A stretch of 64,000 nt of DNA from Agrobacterium rubi TR3 = NBRC 13261 (GTDB taxonomy: Bacteria; Pseudomonadota; Alphaproteobacteria; Rhizobiales; Rhizobiaceae). A program made the translations under genes and the position numbers. The DNA lies in contig NZ_BBJU01000016.1 of assembly GCF_000739935.1 (NCBI RefSeq), positions 62,001 to 126,000 of the forward strand, read 5' to 3'. Shown here piece after piece: positions 1-8,411 of the stretch (within the stretch, counting starts at the first letter, position 1; each line of letters starts with the position of its first letter). Below the pieces are notes generated by a model. The model saw only the letters and a list, made by a program, of their open reading frames with translations. It ran no database searches and was not told the DNA's origin.

Positions 1-172
1 GAGAATTGTTAACGCAGTTTAGATTTGAGAAACATTCTTCTGCTACGAATCAAAAGATGAAGCCGGACGAAAATAAGCCGGTTGTTCGTACACCAGGCAG
101 GATGCCAAAATCCGGATACGCGAGCGTCGGTGCGCTTGCACTAGCCCAGAACAAGGATTGGGAAGAATTCTG

Positions 173-649
173 ATGGTTACGATTAATTCTACGAACTTCG
201 GCGGCGATACCCTCGAAATCATCGCGTTTCGTCTGCATGATCAGGAGTTCTGCGTCAAAACGACCACCATCCGGGAAATTCGCGGCTGGGCTCCATCCAC
301 TCCTCTCCCGCACGCTCCGAAAGACGTCATCGGTGTGATGAACCTTCGCGGCTCGGTCATTCCGATCATTGACCTTGCCTACAAGCTCGGCATGAAGAGC
401 ACCGTCGCCAATGAGCGCAGCGCCATCGTCGTGGCAGAAGTTCATAACATGGTCATCGGCATGTTGGTGGACCGCGTCTCGGACATTCTGACGATCCCGG
501 CAATCCAGGTACAGCCAGTTCCTGAAGTCTCTGCTTCTTTCGATAAGTCCTTCTCGGAAGGCATCATCGCCAACGAACATGGCATGATCTGCTTCTTGAA
601 CCTCGCCAAGATGTTCAAGGGCACAGACCTGGAAGATTTGGCCGCTTAA
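173..649 (+). CDS. cheW: CheW-like chemotaxis coupling protein
   Basis: Cytoplasmic adaptor that links chemoreceptors to the CheA kinase. The 158-aa product is a single CheW domain (about residues 14-155), with the family signature around residues 53-68 (IGVMNLRGSVIPIIDL). An in-frame TTG at 158 would add five residues, but the ATG at 173 has GGAAG seven bases upstream and is the better start. The next gene is a chemoreceptor, but no cheA, cheY or flagellar genes lie nearby, so this is an orphan cheW copy outside a main che operon. A hairpin follows the stop. Confidence 0.93.
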   Translation: MVTINSTNFGGDTLEIIAFRLHDQEFCVKTTTIREIRGWAPSTPLPHAPKDVIGVMNLRGSVIPIIDLAYKLGMKSTVANERSAIVVAEVHNMVIGMLVDRVSDILTIPAIQVQPVPEVSASFDKSFSEGIIANEHGMICFLNLAKMFKGTDLEDLAA

Positions 650-687
650 TCGCGATCACCCGCGCATTCAACTGAGTCTTCGAAGCA

Positions 688-722
688 CGCTGCCTGGGTA
701 ACCAGGCGGCGTATTTTCGTTT
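688..722 (+). terminator. Rho-independent terminator after cheW
   Basis: A 10-bp stem (688-697 pairing with 702-711, one G-U pair) with a GTAA loop is followed by a T-rich stretch (TATTTTCGTTT). It lies 38 bases after the cheW stop and separates cheW from the chemoreceptor gene. Confidence 0.7.
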
Positions 723-1007
723 GCGGTTTTTTCGGTGAAGAAACCCAGATGCAAAGAAAATTCGTCGACATAACAATCAAGAAAAGAATCATTGGTGTTG
801 CTGTCACGTCATCAAAATAGGCAAATTTAAACTTCATGAATTCATAAATTCAACTTCAATTCAACATCTCGTCAACTTACTGTTAATATCATTAATGTCT
901 AATTCAATTGAAACACGAAAATATCTTGTAACGAACCCCACAACAAAAACGCGCGCGACAATGAAGTATGGCACTGCCGCGGCATTTTCAGCTTACTTGG
1001 AGATAGC
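723..1007. other. AT-rich intergenic region before the chemoreceptor gene
   Basis: Together with the terminator this makes a 358-bp gap between cheW and the chemoreceptor gene. It is clearly more AT-rich than its surroundings, especially about 760-900. It must contain the chemoreceptor promoter, but I cannot single out convincing -35/-10 elements. A 60-codon frame starting at 895 has no family resemblance and overlaps the next gene, so I do not call it. Confidence 0.5.
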
Positions 1008-2735
1008 ATGCTTTGGCTGGGAAAAAATGCTGACAACCGAAACGTCTTGGATGCCCTATCGGCTTCGCAAGCGGTGATCGAGTTCGATCTCAAGGGCAAT
1101 ATCCTCACGGCAAACAAGAACTTCTGCGTTGCGCTGGGCTATGAACTTGCGGAAATCATCGGAAAACATCACCGCATCTTCTGCGATCAAGACTATATCA
1201 ACTCGAAAGCCTATTCGGATTTCTGGGCAGGACTTGGCGCCGGAAAGTTCGATGCACGCGACTACAAGCGCATTCGCAAGGACGGCAGCGAAATCTGGAT
1301 AGAAGCTTCGTACAATCCCGTCCTGCGGGGTGGTCAGCCCTATAAGGTTGTAAAGATTGCAACCGATATCACGGCAAAGAAGCTTAAGGCCGAAGAAGAC
1401 AACAACAAGCTTCAAGCCATTTCCCGCTCTCAGGCCGTCATCGAGTTCACGCCGACAGGTGAGATCATCACCGCCAACGATAATTTCTGCGCCACATTGG
1501 GCTACAGCCTGAGCGACATCGTTGGCAAACATCACCGGGTGTTTTGCGAGCCAACCTATTCGGCCTCTGCGGACTACGCCAGCTTCTGGAAGCGTTTGGC
1601 AGCCGGTGAGTTTATTTCTGACGAGTTCGTGCGCTTCGGCAAGAACGGCAAGGAAGTCTGGATACAGGCCGCCTACAACCCCATCCTGAACAGCAAGGGC
1701 CTCGTGGTCAAAGTCGTCAAATTCGCGACAGATGTGACCCCGCGCATGAGTGCGATTTCCACACTCGGCTCCGCCCTTCGCCTATTGGCCGATGGCGAGC
1801 TTCGCCAGAGCCTCGACGTCCCCTTCGTGCCCAGCATGGAGAAACTTCGCGCCGACTTCAACGAGGTCATGAAAACGCTTCGCTCCACCATGCAGACGGT
1901 CGCCCATAACTCGGCAACGATCGCCTCCGGTTCTGCGGAAATTCGCGTCGCCGCAGATCAGCTTGCCCGGCGCACCGAGCAGCAGGCAGCCTCTCTGGAG
2001 GAAAGCGCCGCAGCACTCGAGGAAATTACCACCACGGTCAAGGATTCCAGCAGCCGCGCCGACGAAGCCGGACGGCTCGTCGCTTCGACCAGACAAAGCG
2101 CCGAGCGGTCCGGTGAGATCGTCCACCGCGCCATCGAAGCGATGGACGAGATTTCGCAGTCATCCGGCGAAATTACCAGCATCATCAGCGTCATCGACGA
2201 GATCGCCTTCCAGACCAATCTTCTGGCTCTGAATGCGGGCGTTGAGGCCGCACGTGCTGGCGAAGCGGGCAAGGGCTTTGCAGTGGTGGCCCAGGAAGTG
2301 CGTGAGCTTGCGCAACGCTCTGCCAGTGCCGCCAAGGCCATCAAGGAACTCATCAACAAGTCGCGCCAACACGTGTCCAACGGTGTCGAGCTTGTCGGCC
2401 AGACGGGCGACGCATTGAAACAGATCGCCGAACAGGTCGGCCAAATCGATCTGAACGTCGTGGCCATCGTCGAGGCATCCCGCGAACAGGCCAATGGTCT
2501 GGCTGAAATCAATGACGCTGTGAACCTGATGGACCAGGCAACCCAGAAGAACGCCGCGATGGTTGAAGAAACCACCGCTGCGAGCCACGGGCTGGCGCGC
2601 GAGGCCGAAAGCCTACGAGAACTGCTGACCCAGTTCCAGGTGAGTGACGGGCCAGCGTCGTCGGCGCCATCGTCACGATATGGGACAGATTACGACGAAC
2701 CGGCTGTCCAGAAGACAGCATCTGGCCGCAGGTAA
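1008..2735 (+). CDS. Soluble methyl-accepting chemotaxis protein with two PAS domains
   Basis: Cytoplasmic chemoreceptor, 575 aa. Two tandem PAS domains (about residues 12-122 and 135-245) share the motif GKHHR and are followed by a HAMP-like segment (about 250-300) and the MCP signalling coiled coil (about 305-545). The kinase-contacting hairpin tip reads NLLALNAGVEAARAGE near residue 405. No transmembrane segment is visible, so ligand or redox sensing should occur inside the cell. The PAS-PAS-MCP layout resembles BdlA of Pseudomonas. No C-terminal CheR-tethering pentapeptide is seen. GGAGA lies five bases before the ATG. The cue is unknown. Confidence 0.93.
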   Translation: MLWLGKNADNRNVLDALSASQAVIEFDLKGNILTANKNFCVALGYELAEIIGKHHRIFCDQDYINSKAYSDFWAGLGAGKFDARDYKRIRKDGSEIWIEASYNPVLRGGQPYKVVKIATDITAKKLKAEEDNNKLQAISRSQAVIEFTPTGEIITANDNFCATLGYSLSDIVGKHHRVFCEPTYSASADYASFWKRLAAGEFISDEFVRFGKNGKEVWIQAAYNPILNSKGLVVKVVKFATDVTPRMSAISTLGSALRLLADGELRQSLDVPFVPSMEKLRADFNEVMKTLRSTMQTVAHNSATIASGSAEIRVAADQLARRTEQQAASLEESAAALEEITTTVKDSSSRADEAGRLVASTRQSAERSGEIVHRAIEAMDEISQSSGEITSIISVIDEIAFQTNLLALNAGVEAARAGEAGKGFAVVAQEVRELAQRSASAAKAIKELINKSRQHVSNGVELVGQTGDALKQIAEQVGQIDLNVVAIVEASREQANGLAEINDAVNLMDQATQKNAAMVEETTAASHGLAREAESLRELLTQFQVSDGPASSAPSSRYGTDYDEPAVQKTASGRR

Positions 2736-2783
2736 TCTACAAAGGTCAAAGGATAAGAAGACCAGAACCAGCGAACTGAAAAA

Positions 2784-2813
2784 GGCGGCACAGGTGCCGC
2801 CTTCTTGTTTTCT
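2784..2813 (+). terminator. Rho-independent terminator after the chemoreceptor gene
   Basis: A perfect 8-bp stem (GGCGGCAC/GTGCCGCC, 2784-2791 and 2794-2801) is followed by TTCTTGTTTTCT. It lies between the convergent chemoreceptor and OFA transporter genes. Confidence 0.75.
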
Positions 2814-2831
2814 ACTTAAAGAGTTCACTGA

Positions 2832-4487
2832 TCAGGTGAACAGCACGAACGTCTTCTGCAGGGTGATCCAGATACCCCAGACGATCGGGATACCGACAAC
2901 GGCCCAGGCAATCGCTGCCTTGGCGTCGAAGCCGCCCTTGCCGATGCCGAAGGAACCTGTCGGGCCGCTGCTTGCAGCAGACGTTTTCGCCTGAAGGGAA
3001 GCAACTTCCTCATCGGACATGTACCACTTGTCTGCGAGCGGCTTGACCATGAGGTTGGCGATGAGACCCAGCACCAGCATACCGGCCAGAATATACATCG
3101 TGAAATCATAGACCTGCGCGCGTGGAATGCCCGCAGCGATCTGTGCTTCACGAATATAGTTGACCACGACAGGACCGATGATGCCCGCCGTTGCCCATGC
3201 CGTCAGTAGACGACCGTGGATGGCGCCAACGAACTGCGTGCCGAAGATATCGGCAAGGTAAGCCGGGATCGTTGCGAAGCCACCGCCATACATCGACACG
3301 ATGATGCAGAGCATGCCGACGAACAGAGCCTTATTGCCAAGACCAGCCGCCCATGGAGCGGATGCATACAGCACGATGCCAAGCGCAAAGAAGGTGAAGT
3401 AGGTTGCCTTGCGGCCGATGCGGTCGGAAAGCGACGCCCAGAAGAAGCGGCCAGCAATGTTGAATACCGACAGCAGACCAGTGAAACCGGCAGCAATGGC
3501 CGCGATCTGAGCGAGCTGCTCAGGCGTCAGGTCGGCAAACTTCACGTCAGGGAGACCGATCAGCGAACCGGCGAAGATTTCCTGAAGCATGGGCGATGCC
3601 ATGCCGAGAACGCCAATACCAGCGGATACGTTGAGGCACAGAACAAGCCAGATCATCCAGAACTGCTTGGTCTTGTGTGCATTCTTGAGATGAACGTGGC
3701 GGGTCGTGATCATGGAGTTCTTGGCAGCGGGTGCCGTCCAGCCTTCAGGCTTCCAGCCTGCGGGCGGAATGCGATAGCCAAATGCGCCAGCCATCATGAA
3801 GACGAAATAAATTGCCGCCATGACGAGGAAGGTTTCCCAGACGCCGATGGATGCATCGGTGCGGAAGTGGCGCATCAGCGCATCCGCAAGCGGAGCACCG
3901 ATCATTGCGCCGCCGCCGAAGCCCATGATGGCCATGCCGGTTGCCATTCCGCGACGGTCCGGGAACCACTTGATCAGCGTGGAGACCGGAGAAATGTAGC
4001 CGAGGCCAAGGCCGATACCGCCGATAACGCCGGCGCCGAACCACATCAACCACAATTGGTGTGTCATGATGCCGATGGCGGCAATGGCCATGCCACCGCA
4101 CCAGCAGATGGCGGATACGAAACCGGCCTTGCGTGGACCAGCACGTTCCAGCCAGCCGCCCCAGATAGCCGCAGAGCAGCCCAGCAGCACGAAGAACAGC
4201 GTGTAGATCCAGCCGAGGTCGCTGACGCGCCAGTCGCAGGTGGTGGTGAACAGTGCCGAAGCGAGATTGAGATCAGGGCAGGCAACCGTCGAGGTGATGC
4301 CGATTGCCTTCGTCAGCGGCAGCCAGAAAACCGAGAAGCCGTAGGCCATGCCGATGCAAAGATGGATGGCAAGTGCAGCCGGTGGAACCAGCCAGCGGTT
4401 GAAGCCAGGTTTTGCGATAATGCGTTCACGGTCCAGAAGACCTGCACCCGCAGCCCCCGGCGCGAATGTTTGGTTCGTCGCAGTCAT
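2832..4487 (-). CDS. OFA-family major facilitator transporter (oxalate/formate antiporter type)
   Basis: Inner-membrane carrier of small organic acids, 551 aa. It shows the usual twelve-helix MFS pattern, the loop 2-3 motif (GGWLERAGPRKAG), a second A-like motif (LSDRIGRKATY) and an extra C-terminal membrane segment (about 525-545). The ATG at 4487 is preferred to the upstream ATG at 4502, because the upstream codon sits inside the GGAGGG ribosome-binding site. OFA members move oxalate, formate, pyruvate or lactate; the substrate here cannot be read from sequence. A sigma-54 promoter and tandem operators lie upstream, directly after a sigma-54 two-component system on the same strand, which probably controls it. 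Confidence 0.9.
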   Translation of the reverse strand: MTATNQTFAPGAAGAGLLDRERIIAKPGFNRWLVPPAALAIHLCIGMAYGFSVFWLPLTKAIGITSTVACPDLNLASALFTTTCDWRVSDLGWIYTLFFVLLGCSAAIWGGWLERAGPRKAGFVSAICWCGGMAIAAIGIMTHQLWLMWFGAGVIGGIGLGLGYISPVSTLIKWFPDRRGMATGMAIMGFGGGAMIGAPLADALMRHFRTDASIGVWETFLVMAAIYFVFMMAGAFGYRIPPAGWKPEGWTAPAAKNSMITTRHVHLKNAHKTKQFWMIWLVLCLNVSAGIGVLGMASPMLQEIFAGSLIGLPDVKFADLTPEQLAQIAAIAAGFTGLLSVFNIAGRFFWASLSDRIGRKATYFTFFALGIVLYASAPWAAGLGNKALFVGMLCIIVSMYGGGFATIPAYLADIFGTQFVGAIHGRLLTAWATAGIIGPVVVNYIREAQIAAGIPRAQVYDFTMYILAGMLVLGLIANLMVKPLADKWYMSDEEVASLQAKTSAASSGPTGSFGIGKGGFDAKAAIAWAVVGIPIVWGIWITLQKTFVLFT

Positions 4488-4552
4488 TGTGTGTCCCTCC
4501 ATTCACAACGCCCAGCGCTATGAATTTCGATGTTGCTATTCGCCTCGGGGTC

Positions 4553-4588
4553 GTTGCGTGGCCTGCAAGTCGATGCAGGTCACGCAAC
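4553..4588 (-). other. 15-bp hairpin in the OFA transporter 5' leader
   Basis: Arms 4553-4567 (GTTGCGTGGCCTGCA) and 4574-4588 pair over 15 positions with a single G-U, around a 6-base loop. No T-run follows on either strand, so it is not a normal terminator. It lies inside the roughly 195-base leader predicted from the sigma-54 promoter, about 65 bases before the start codon. It could be an operator, an mRNA stability element or a translational control element. Confidence 0.6.
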
Positions 4589-4694
4589 ATTCCATCCGAA
4601 ACAATGTCCCAAGCCCACGGGCCGACTTGCGGTGGCGGCTCCTTCTACGGGACGCTCACACGCAATCGGCCTTATGTGTTGCCGATGACACCCA

Positions 4695-4709
4695 GCAATT
4701 CGCGTGCCA
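4695..4709 (-). promoter_or_regulatory. Sigma-54 (RpoN) -24/-12 promoter for the OFA transporter
   Basis: On the minus strand the sequence is TGGCACGCGAATTGC, a full match to the consensus TGGCAC-N5-TTGC with the GG and GC dinucleotides ten bases apart. Transcription would start near 4683 and run into the transporter gene. Tandem operator sequences lie at the distance expected for an enhancer-binding activator. Confidence 0.88.
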
Positions 4710-4762
4710 GAACATAGATTGTGACTTATCAATAGGATGCGTCAGGTGACTCAGTCGCATGA

Positions 4763-4795
4763 GACAATTTGTCCAACATAGCGCGACAAAATGTC
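4763..4795 (-). promoter_or_regulatory. Tandem upstream activator sites for the sigma-54 response regulator
   Basis: Two palindromic half-repeat units, GACAATTTGTC (4763-4773) and GACAAAATGTC (4785-4795), are each followed by CCA. Their centres are 22 bp apart, two helical turns. They sit about 85 and 107 bp upstream of the predicted transcription start, typical for NtrC/DctD-type activators binding as adjacent dimers. The likely binder is the response regulator encoded at 6870-8255. Confidence 0.7.
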
Positions 4796-4855
4796 CACAT
4801 TTTTGCTTGATTTTCGCCATATTTTAGAATGTCGAAATGACTGAATTGTCGGATG

Positions 4856-6877
4856 TCACAGCGCCTGCGGCAGCCAGATCGTGAACACCGTGCCCAAACC
4901 AAGAGTGCTCTTGACGCTGATCTCCCCACCTTGTCGCGCGATCAGCATCTGGCTGACCGATAGCCCAAGGCCCGTGCCTTCCTGCTGTTTGGTGGTGAAG
5001 AAAGGATCGAAAATGCGCTCCACGACATCTTCGCTCATACCGACGCCGGTATCCGCCACGCTGATTGCCACGCCGCGAGACCCATGCCGCTCTTCATCGT
5101 GGCTTGCAAGCGTCACCGTTCCGCCTTGCGGCATGGCGTGGGCGGCATTGACGATGAGGTTGACCAGAACCTGCTGCAACTCCGTTCGGTTCATTGCCAA
5201 AAGTCCGCTCGCCTCGTCGTTTCTGACAACGTCGATGCCTGCGCGGGTCAGCACGTGTTTGACGAGTGGCATGCAATCGGAAATCACCGTCTCGGGGCTT
5301 TGGCGCTCCACATAACCGGCAAACTCTTCCGGTCGTGCAAATTGTAGCAGCTTGCCAACGATCCGGCTGATACGATCCACCTGCTCGTCGATCAGATTGA
5401 ACTCCGTTCTGGCAACATCCGCCGTCTCGCCGAGCATGGCCCGCGCCACCTCAAGATTGCCCTGAATGACGGCAATGGGATTGTTGATTTCATGGGCCAC
5501 ACCGGCGGTGATCTCGCCGATGGTCGCCAGTTTTTCGGACATGACGAGCTGCTTGGTGGTGGCTTCGATACGCAGATTGGCGAGTTGCAGTTCCTGCGTC
5601 CGTTCTTCGACACGCACATTCAGCTCTTCGTTCCAGGCCCGAAGCTCGCCCTCACGCTGCTGGAGCCGCTCAAGCAAGCCATCGAGATGCACGGCGACCT
5701 GTCCGATTTCATCGCCGGTGGGCGGCAGGCCTGTGCGCGCACCCAGATCGCCATCATCGACCTTCGAGATGGTCTGCGTCATCCGCTCCAGCGGCTTGAA
5801 GATGCCGCGTGCCCAGCGCAGAAAAACCGGAATGCTGAGGATCGTTATCCCTAAAAAGGCGGCGATGACGGAACCCAGCGTCTCATATTTGGCGCGCGCA
5901 AACGGCGCTTCCAGAAAGCCGACATAGAGCATGCCGACGCGCTTGCCGTAACTATCGACCAAGGGTTCGTAAGCCGAAATGTACCAGTCATTGACGACGA
6001 AAGCGCTGTCCAGCCACACTTTACCGGCACCCAGAACGGCCGAATGAACCGCTTCCGATACCCGTGTCCCCAAGGCCCGCCGGTTTTCGAACAGGCGAAC
6101 ATTCGTGCTGATGCGCACGTCATCCATAAACAGTGTCGCCGTCCCCCGGCTGCCTTCCGGCAGACTGGCGTCCCGATAGACCAGATCGTTGATCGTATCG
6201 ATAAAATCGAGGTTCTGATTGAGCAGCCTGCCGCCAACCAGCGCCAGGGCTTGACCGCCGGGCAAACGCAAAGGGCTTGCAGCATGGATCATCATCCCGC
6301 GTGTTTCAAATCGACGTCCTTCCTCCTTGGCACCCGGTGTCGATACAAGCTCGATACGTGCCCGCTCCGCCAGCGATGGGGACAGTGCCGCCAGATCCTG
6401 CTCCGAGAACACATCCATGGCGTAGGATGCTGTGCCGGACAGCGCCGTTGTCCGAACCGGCCAATCCACACGGGTCTTACGCGCATCCGTTCCTGCACTG
6501 GCAGACACGTTGCCATCGCGATCAACGACGAACAAAAAGTCGAGGCCGAGCTTTTCGCGATTTTCCTCGAGAAATTCAGCAAACGGGGCTGGATCACCCG
6601 CCGCAACGATGTCTCGCAGCCGCGCAGAATCCGTGATCCCTTCAAGCCGTTCGCCGGTGTTTTCCAAAATGGTTGCGAGATATTGGCGCGCGACGGTCAG
6701 GTCGCTGTTCACCTTGGTGATCAGCAGCGCATCGAATTTGCCGCTCCAGCGCACCATGGTCACGCCCAACAACAATGGCAGGATGACGAGTGTCGGCAAA
6801 AGCGCAATCGCCAGTAACCGGAACCGAACCGACTTCAAGGCATCGCAAAAGGTCGAAATAGCGGATGTTTCAGCCAT
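4856..6877 (-). CDS. Sensor histidine kinase, DctB-like, with periplasmic cache-type domain
   Basis: Membrane kinase of a two-component pair, 673 aa. A membrane helix (about 16-38) and a second near 332 flank a large periplasmic region of about 290 residues, the size and pattern of a double-cache ligand sensor. HAMP, a short coiled coil and the kinase core follow: H-box AHEINNPIAVIQ near residue 462, N-box NLIVNAAHAM near 572, and DTGVGM plus GTGLGLS near the end. The ATG at 6877 overlaps the regulator stop by eight bases; a TTG at 6901 is the alternative. It likely senses an external small acid and phosphorylates the upstream-encoded regulator. Confidence 0.92.
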   Translation of the reverse strand: MAETSAISTFCDALKSVRFRLLAIALLPTLVILPLLLGVTMVRWSGKFDALLITKVNSDLTVARQYLATILENTGERLEGITDSARLRDIVAAGDPAPFAEFLEENREKLGLDFLFVVDRDGNVSASAGTDARKTRVDWPVRTTALSGTASYAMDVFSEQDLAALSPSLAERARIELVSTPGAKEEGRRFETRGMMIHAASPLRLPGGQALALVGGRLLNQNLDFIDTINDLVYRDASLPEGSRGTATLFMDDVRISTNVRLFENRRALGTRVSEAVHSAVLGAGKVWLDSAFVVNDWYISAYEPLVDSYGKRVGMLYVGFLEAPFARAKYETLGSVIAAFLGITILSIPVFLRWARGIFKPLERMTQTISKVDDGDLGARTGLPPTGDEIGQVAVHLDGLLERLQQREGELRAWNEELNVRVEERTQELQLANLRIEATTKQLVMSEKLATIGEITAGVAHEINNPIAVIQGNLEVARAMLGETADVARTEFNLIDEQVDRISRIVGKLLQFARPEEFAGYVERQSPETVISDCMPLVKHVLTRAGIDVVRNDEASGLLAMNRTELQQVLVNLIVNAAHAMPQGGTVTLASHDEERHGSRGVAISVADTGVGMSEDVVERIFDPFFTTKQQEGTGLGLSVSQMLIARQGGEISVKSTLGLGTVFTIWLPQAL

Positions 6878-8255
6878 GCCAGGACGACATCTTGCGATCA
6901 ATCGTCTTTCGGGAAATGCCCAGCCGTCGCGCCGCCTCGTCCCTGTTTCCCGACACGTCGCTCAGTACAGCGAGAATATGCCGCCTCTCGACATCCTCGA
7001 GTGTGCCGGACGCCACTGCGGCAGGGGCACCGCCACGCAAATCCATCGGGAAGCGCCCGAGAATGAGACTGCGTTCGATGAAGTTGCGCAGTTCCCGGAC
7101 ATTGCCGGGCCAATGATAAGCCAGCAGCATGGCCCGCACGGCATCATCGATGACAACCGGCGGCATACCGAGCTGTTGCGAGAGCTTGTGCATGAAGAGG
7201 TCCGTCAACTCCACCACGTCGCGTTCACGGTCTCTCAGCGGCGCGAGATAGATTTCCATGACATTGATGCGGTAGAAGAGATCGGCGCGGAAACGCCCCT
7301 TCTCCACGTCCGCTGCCAAATCCGCATTGGTGGCAAAGATGAAGCGGATATCGATCGGCACTTCCCGCTCTGCACCCACGGGACGGACTTTGCGGTCCTC
7401 GATTACACGCAACAGCTTGCTTTGCAGGGCAATCGGCATCTCACCGATTTCATCCAGAAACAGCGTTCCACCCTGGGCATGCAGGAACAGTCCCTCGCGA
7501 CGGCTTTCGGCGCCGGTGAATGCACCCTTCACATGGCCGAACAGTTCCGTTTCCAGCATATCCGCAGGAATAGCCGCGCAGTTGATCGGCACGAAAGGCT
7601 TGCCGGCACGGTCTGAAAGTTCATGGATGGAATGCGCCAGAACTTCCTTGCCCGTCCCGGATTCCCCCGTCAGCAAGACGGAGGTCGGAAGCGGTGCCAC
7701 GCGGCTGATCATATCGCGGGTCTGTTGAATGGTGGCGGAGCTGCCCACCAGACGATCACGCAGAAACAGATGATCGGACGCGTTTTTCAGCTGGTATTTC
7801 AGTGCGGAGTTTTCTCGCTGCAAATTGGATCGGTCCAGTGCGCGCGATATGGCATTGAGAATCTGGTTAGACCGGAATGGCTTCAACACGAAATCCGCAG
7901 CACCCGCCCGAATGGCCTGAATGGCCGTATCGAGATCGGCATAGGCCGTCATCAAAATCGCGTCCGCATAAAAGCCGATGGCTCTTTGTTCGGCCAGCCA
8001 TTCCAGTCCGGTTTTCTTGGGCATGATATTGTCGAGAATGACGATATCGAAATGGCGCTCATCCAGTTTCCTGGTCGCTTCGGCTGTATCTCCCGCCTCG
8101 TCCACAAAGGCGCATCGGGTCTCCAGTGTCCGCATCAGGAAATTGCGCATGCCCGGCTCGTCATCGATGATGAGAATGGACGCTTTGGCAAGCCAAGGAC
8201 CGAAATCGGTTTCCGGTGCTGCTGCCCGTGTTTTTGAGATCAGGTCATGCTGCAT
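6870..8255 (-). CDS. Sigma-54-dependent response regulator, NtrC/DctD family
   Basis: Transcription activator of 461 aa. An N-terminal receiver domain has acidic residues D31/D32, phospho-acceptor D75 (in ILDNIMP), T103 and K125. The central AAA+ domain has Walker A GESGTGKE, the sigma-54 contact loop GAFTGA and Walker B FLDEIGE. A Fis-type helix-turn-helix closes the protein (RRLGISRKTIDRKM). GGAGAG lies six bases before the ATG. It is translationally coupled to the kinase. An intact GAFTGA predicts true sigma-54 activation, which fits the -24/-12 promoter found in front of the OFA transporter downstream. Confidence 0.95.
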   Translation of the reverse strand: MQHDLISKTRAAAPETDFGPWLAKASILIIDDEPGMRNFLMRTLETRCAFVDEAGDTAEATRKLDERHFDIVILDNIMPKKTGLEWLAEQRAIGFYADAILMTAYADLDTAIQAIRAGAADFVLKPFRSNQILNAISRALDRSNLQRENSALKYQLKNASDHLFLRDRLVGSSATIQQTRDMISRVAPLPTSVLLTGESGTGKEVLAHSIHELSDRAGKPFVPINCAAIPADMLETELFGHVKGAFTGAESRREGLFLHAQGGTLFLDEIGEMPIALQSKLLRVIEDRKVRPVGAEREVPIDIRFIFATNADLAADVEKGRFRADLFYRINVMEIYLAPLRDRERDVVELTDLFMHKLSQQLGMPPVVIDDAVRAMLLAYHWPGNVRELRNFIERSLILGRFPMDLRGGAPAAVASGTLEDVERRHILAVLSDVSGNRDEAARRLGISRKTIDRKMSSWHG

Positions 8256-8411
8256 GGTGCTCTCCGGTTGCCGCCATCGCCAAACGGTCCGTCAGATTGT
8301 GTGCATGGAGATTGCCGCGTTCCGGCGCGACGTCATCGGTCGCGCCACATCAAAGCAATGTTGGATTGACGAATATCAAAGCTGCAACGGAAAGCAAAAT
8401 GAATGATGCCG

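Noticed and set aside
895-1077. Small plus-strand frame before the chemoreceptor
   Set aside because: Overlaps the chemoreceptor start in another frame and has no ribosome-binding site or family features.
3216-4523. Plus-strand open frame of 435 codons opposite the OFA gene
   Set aside because: Antisense to a clear MFS protein, strongly charged and His/Cys-rich, no family features.
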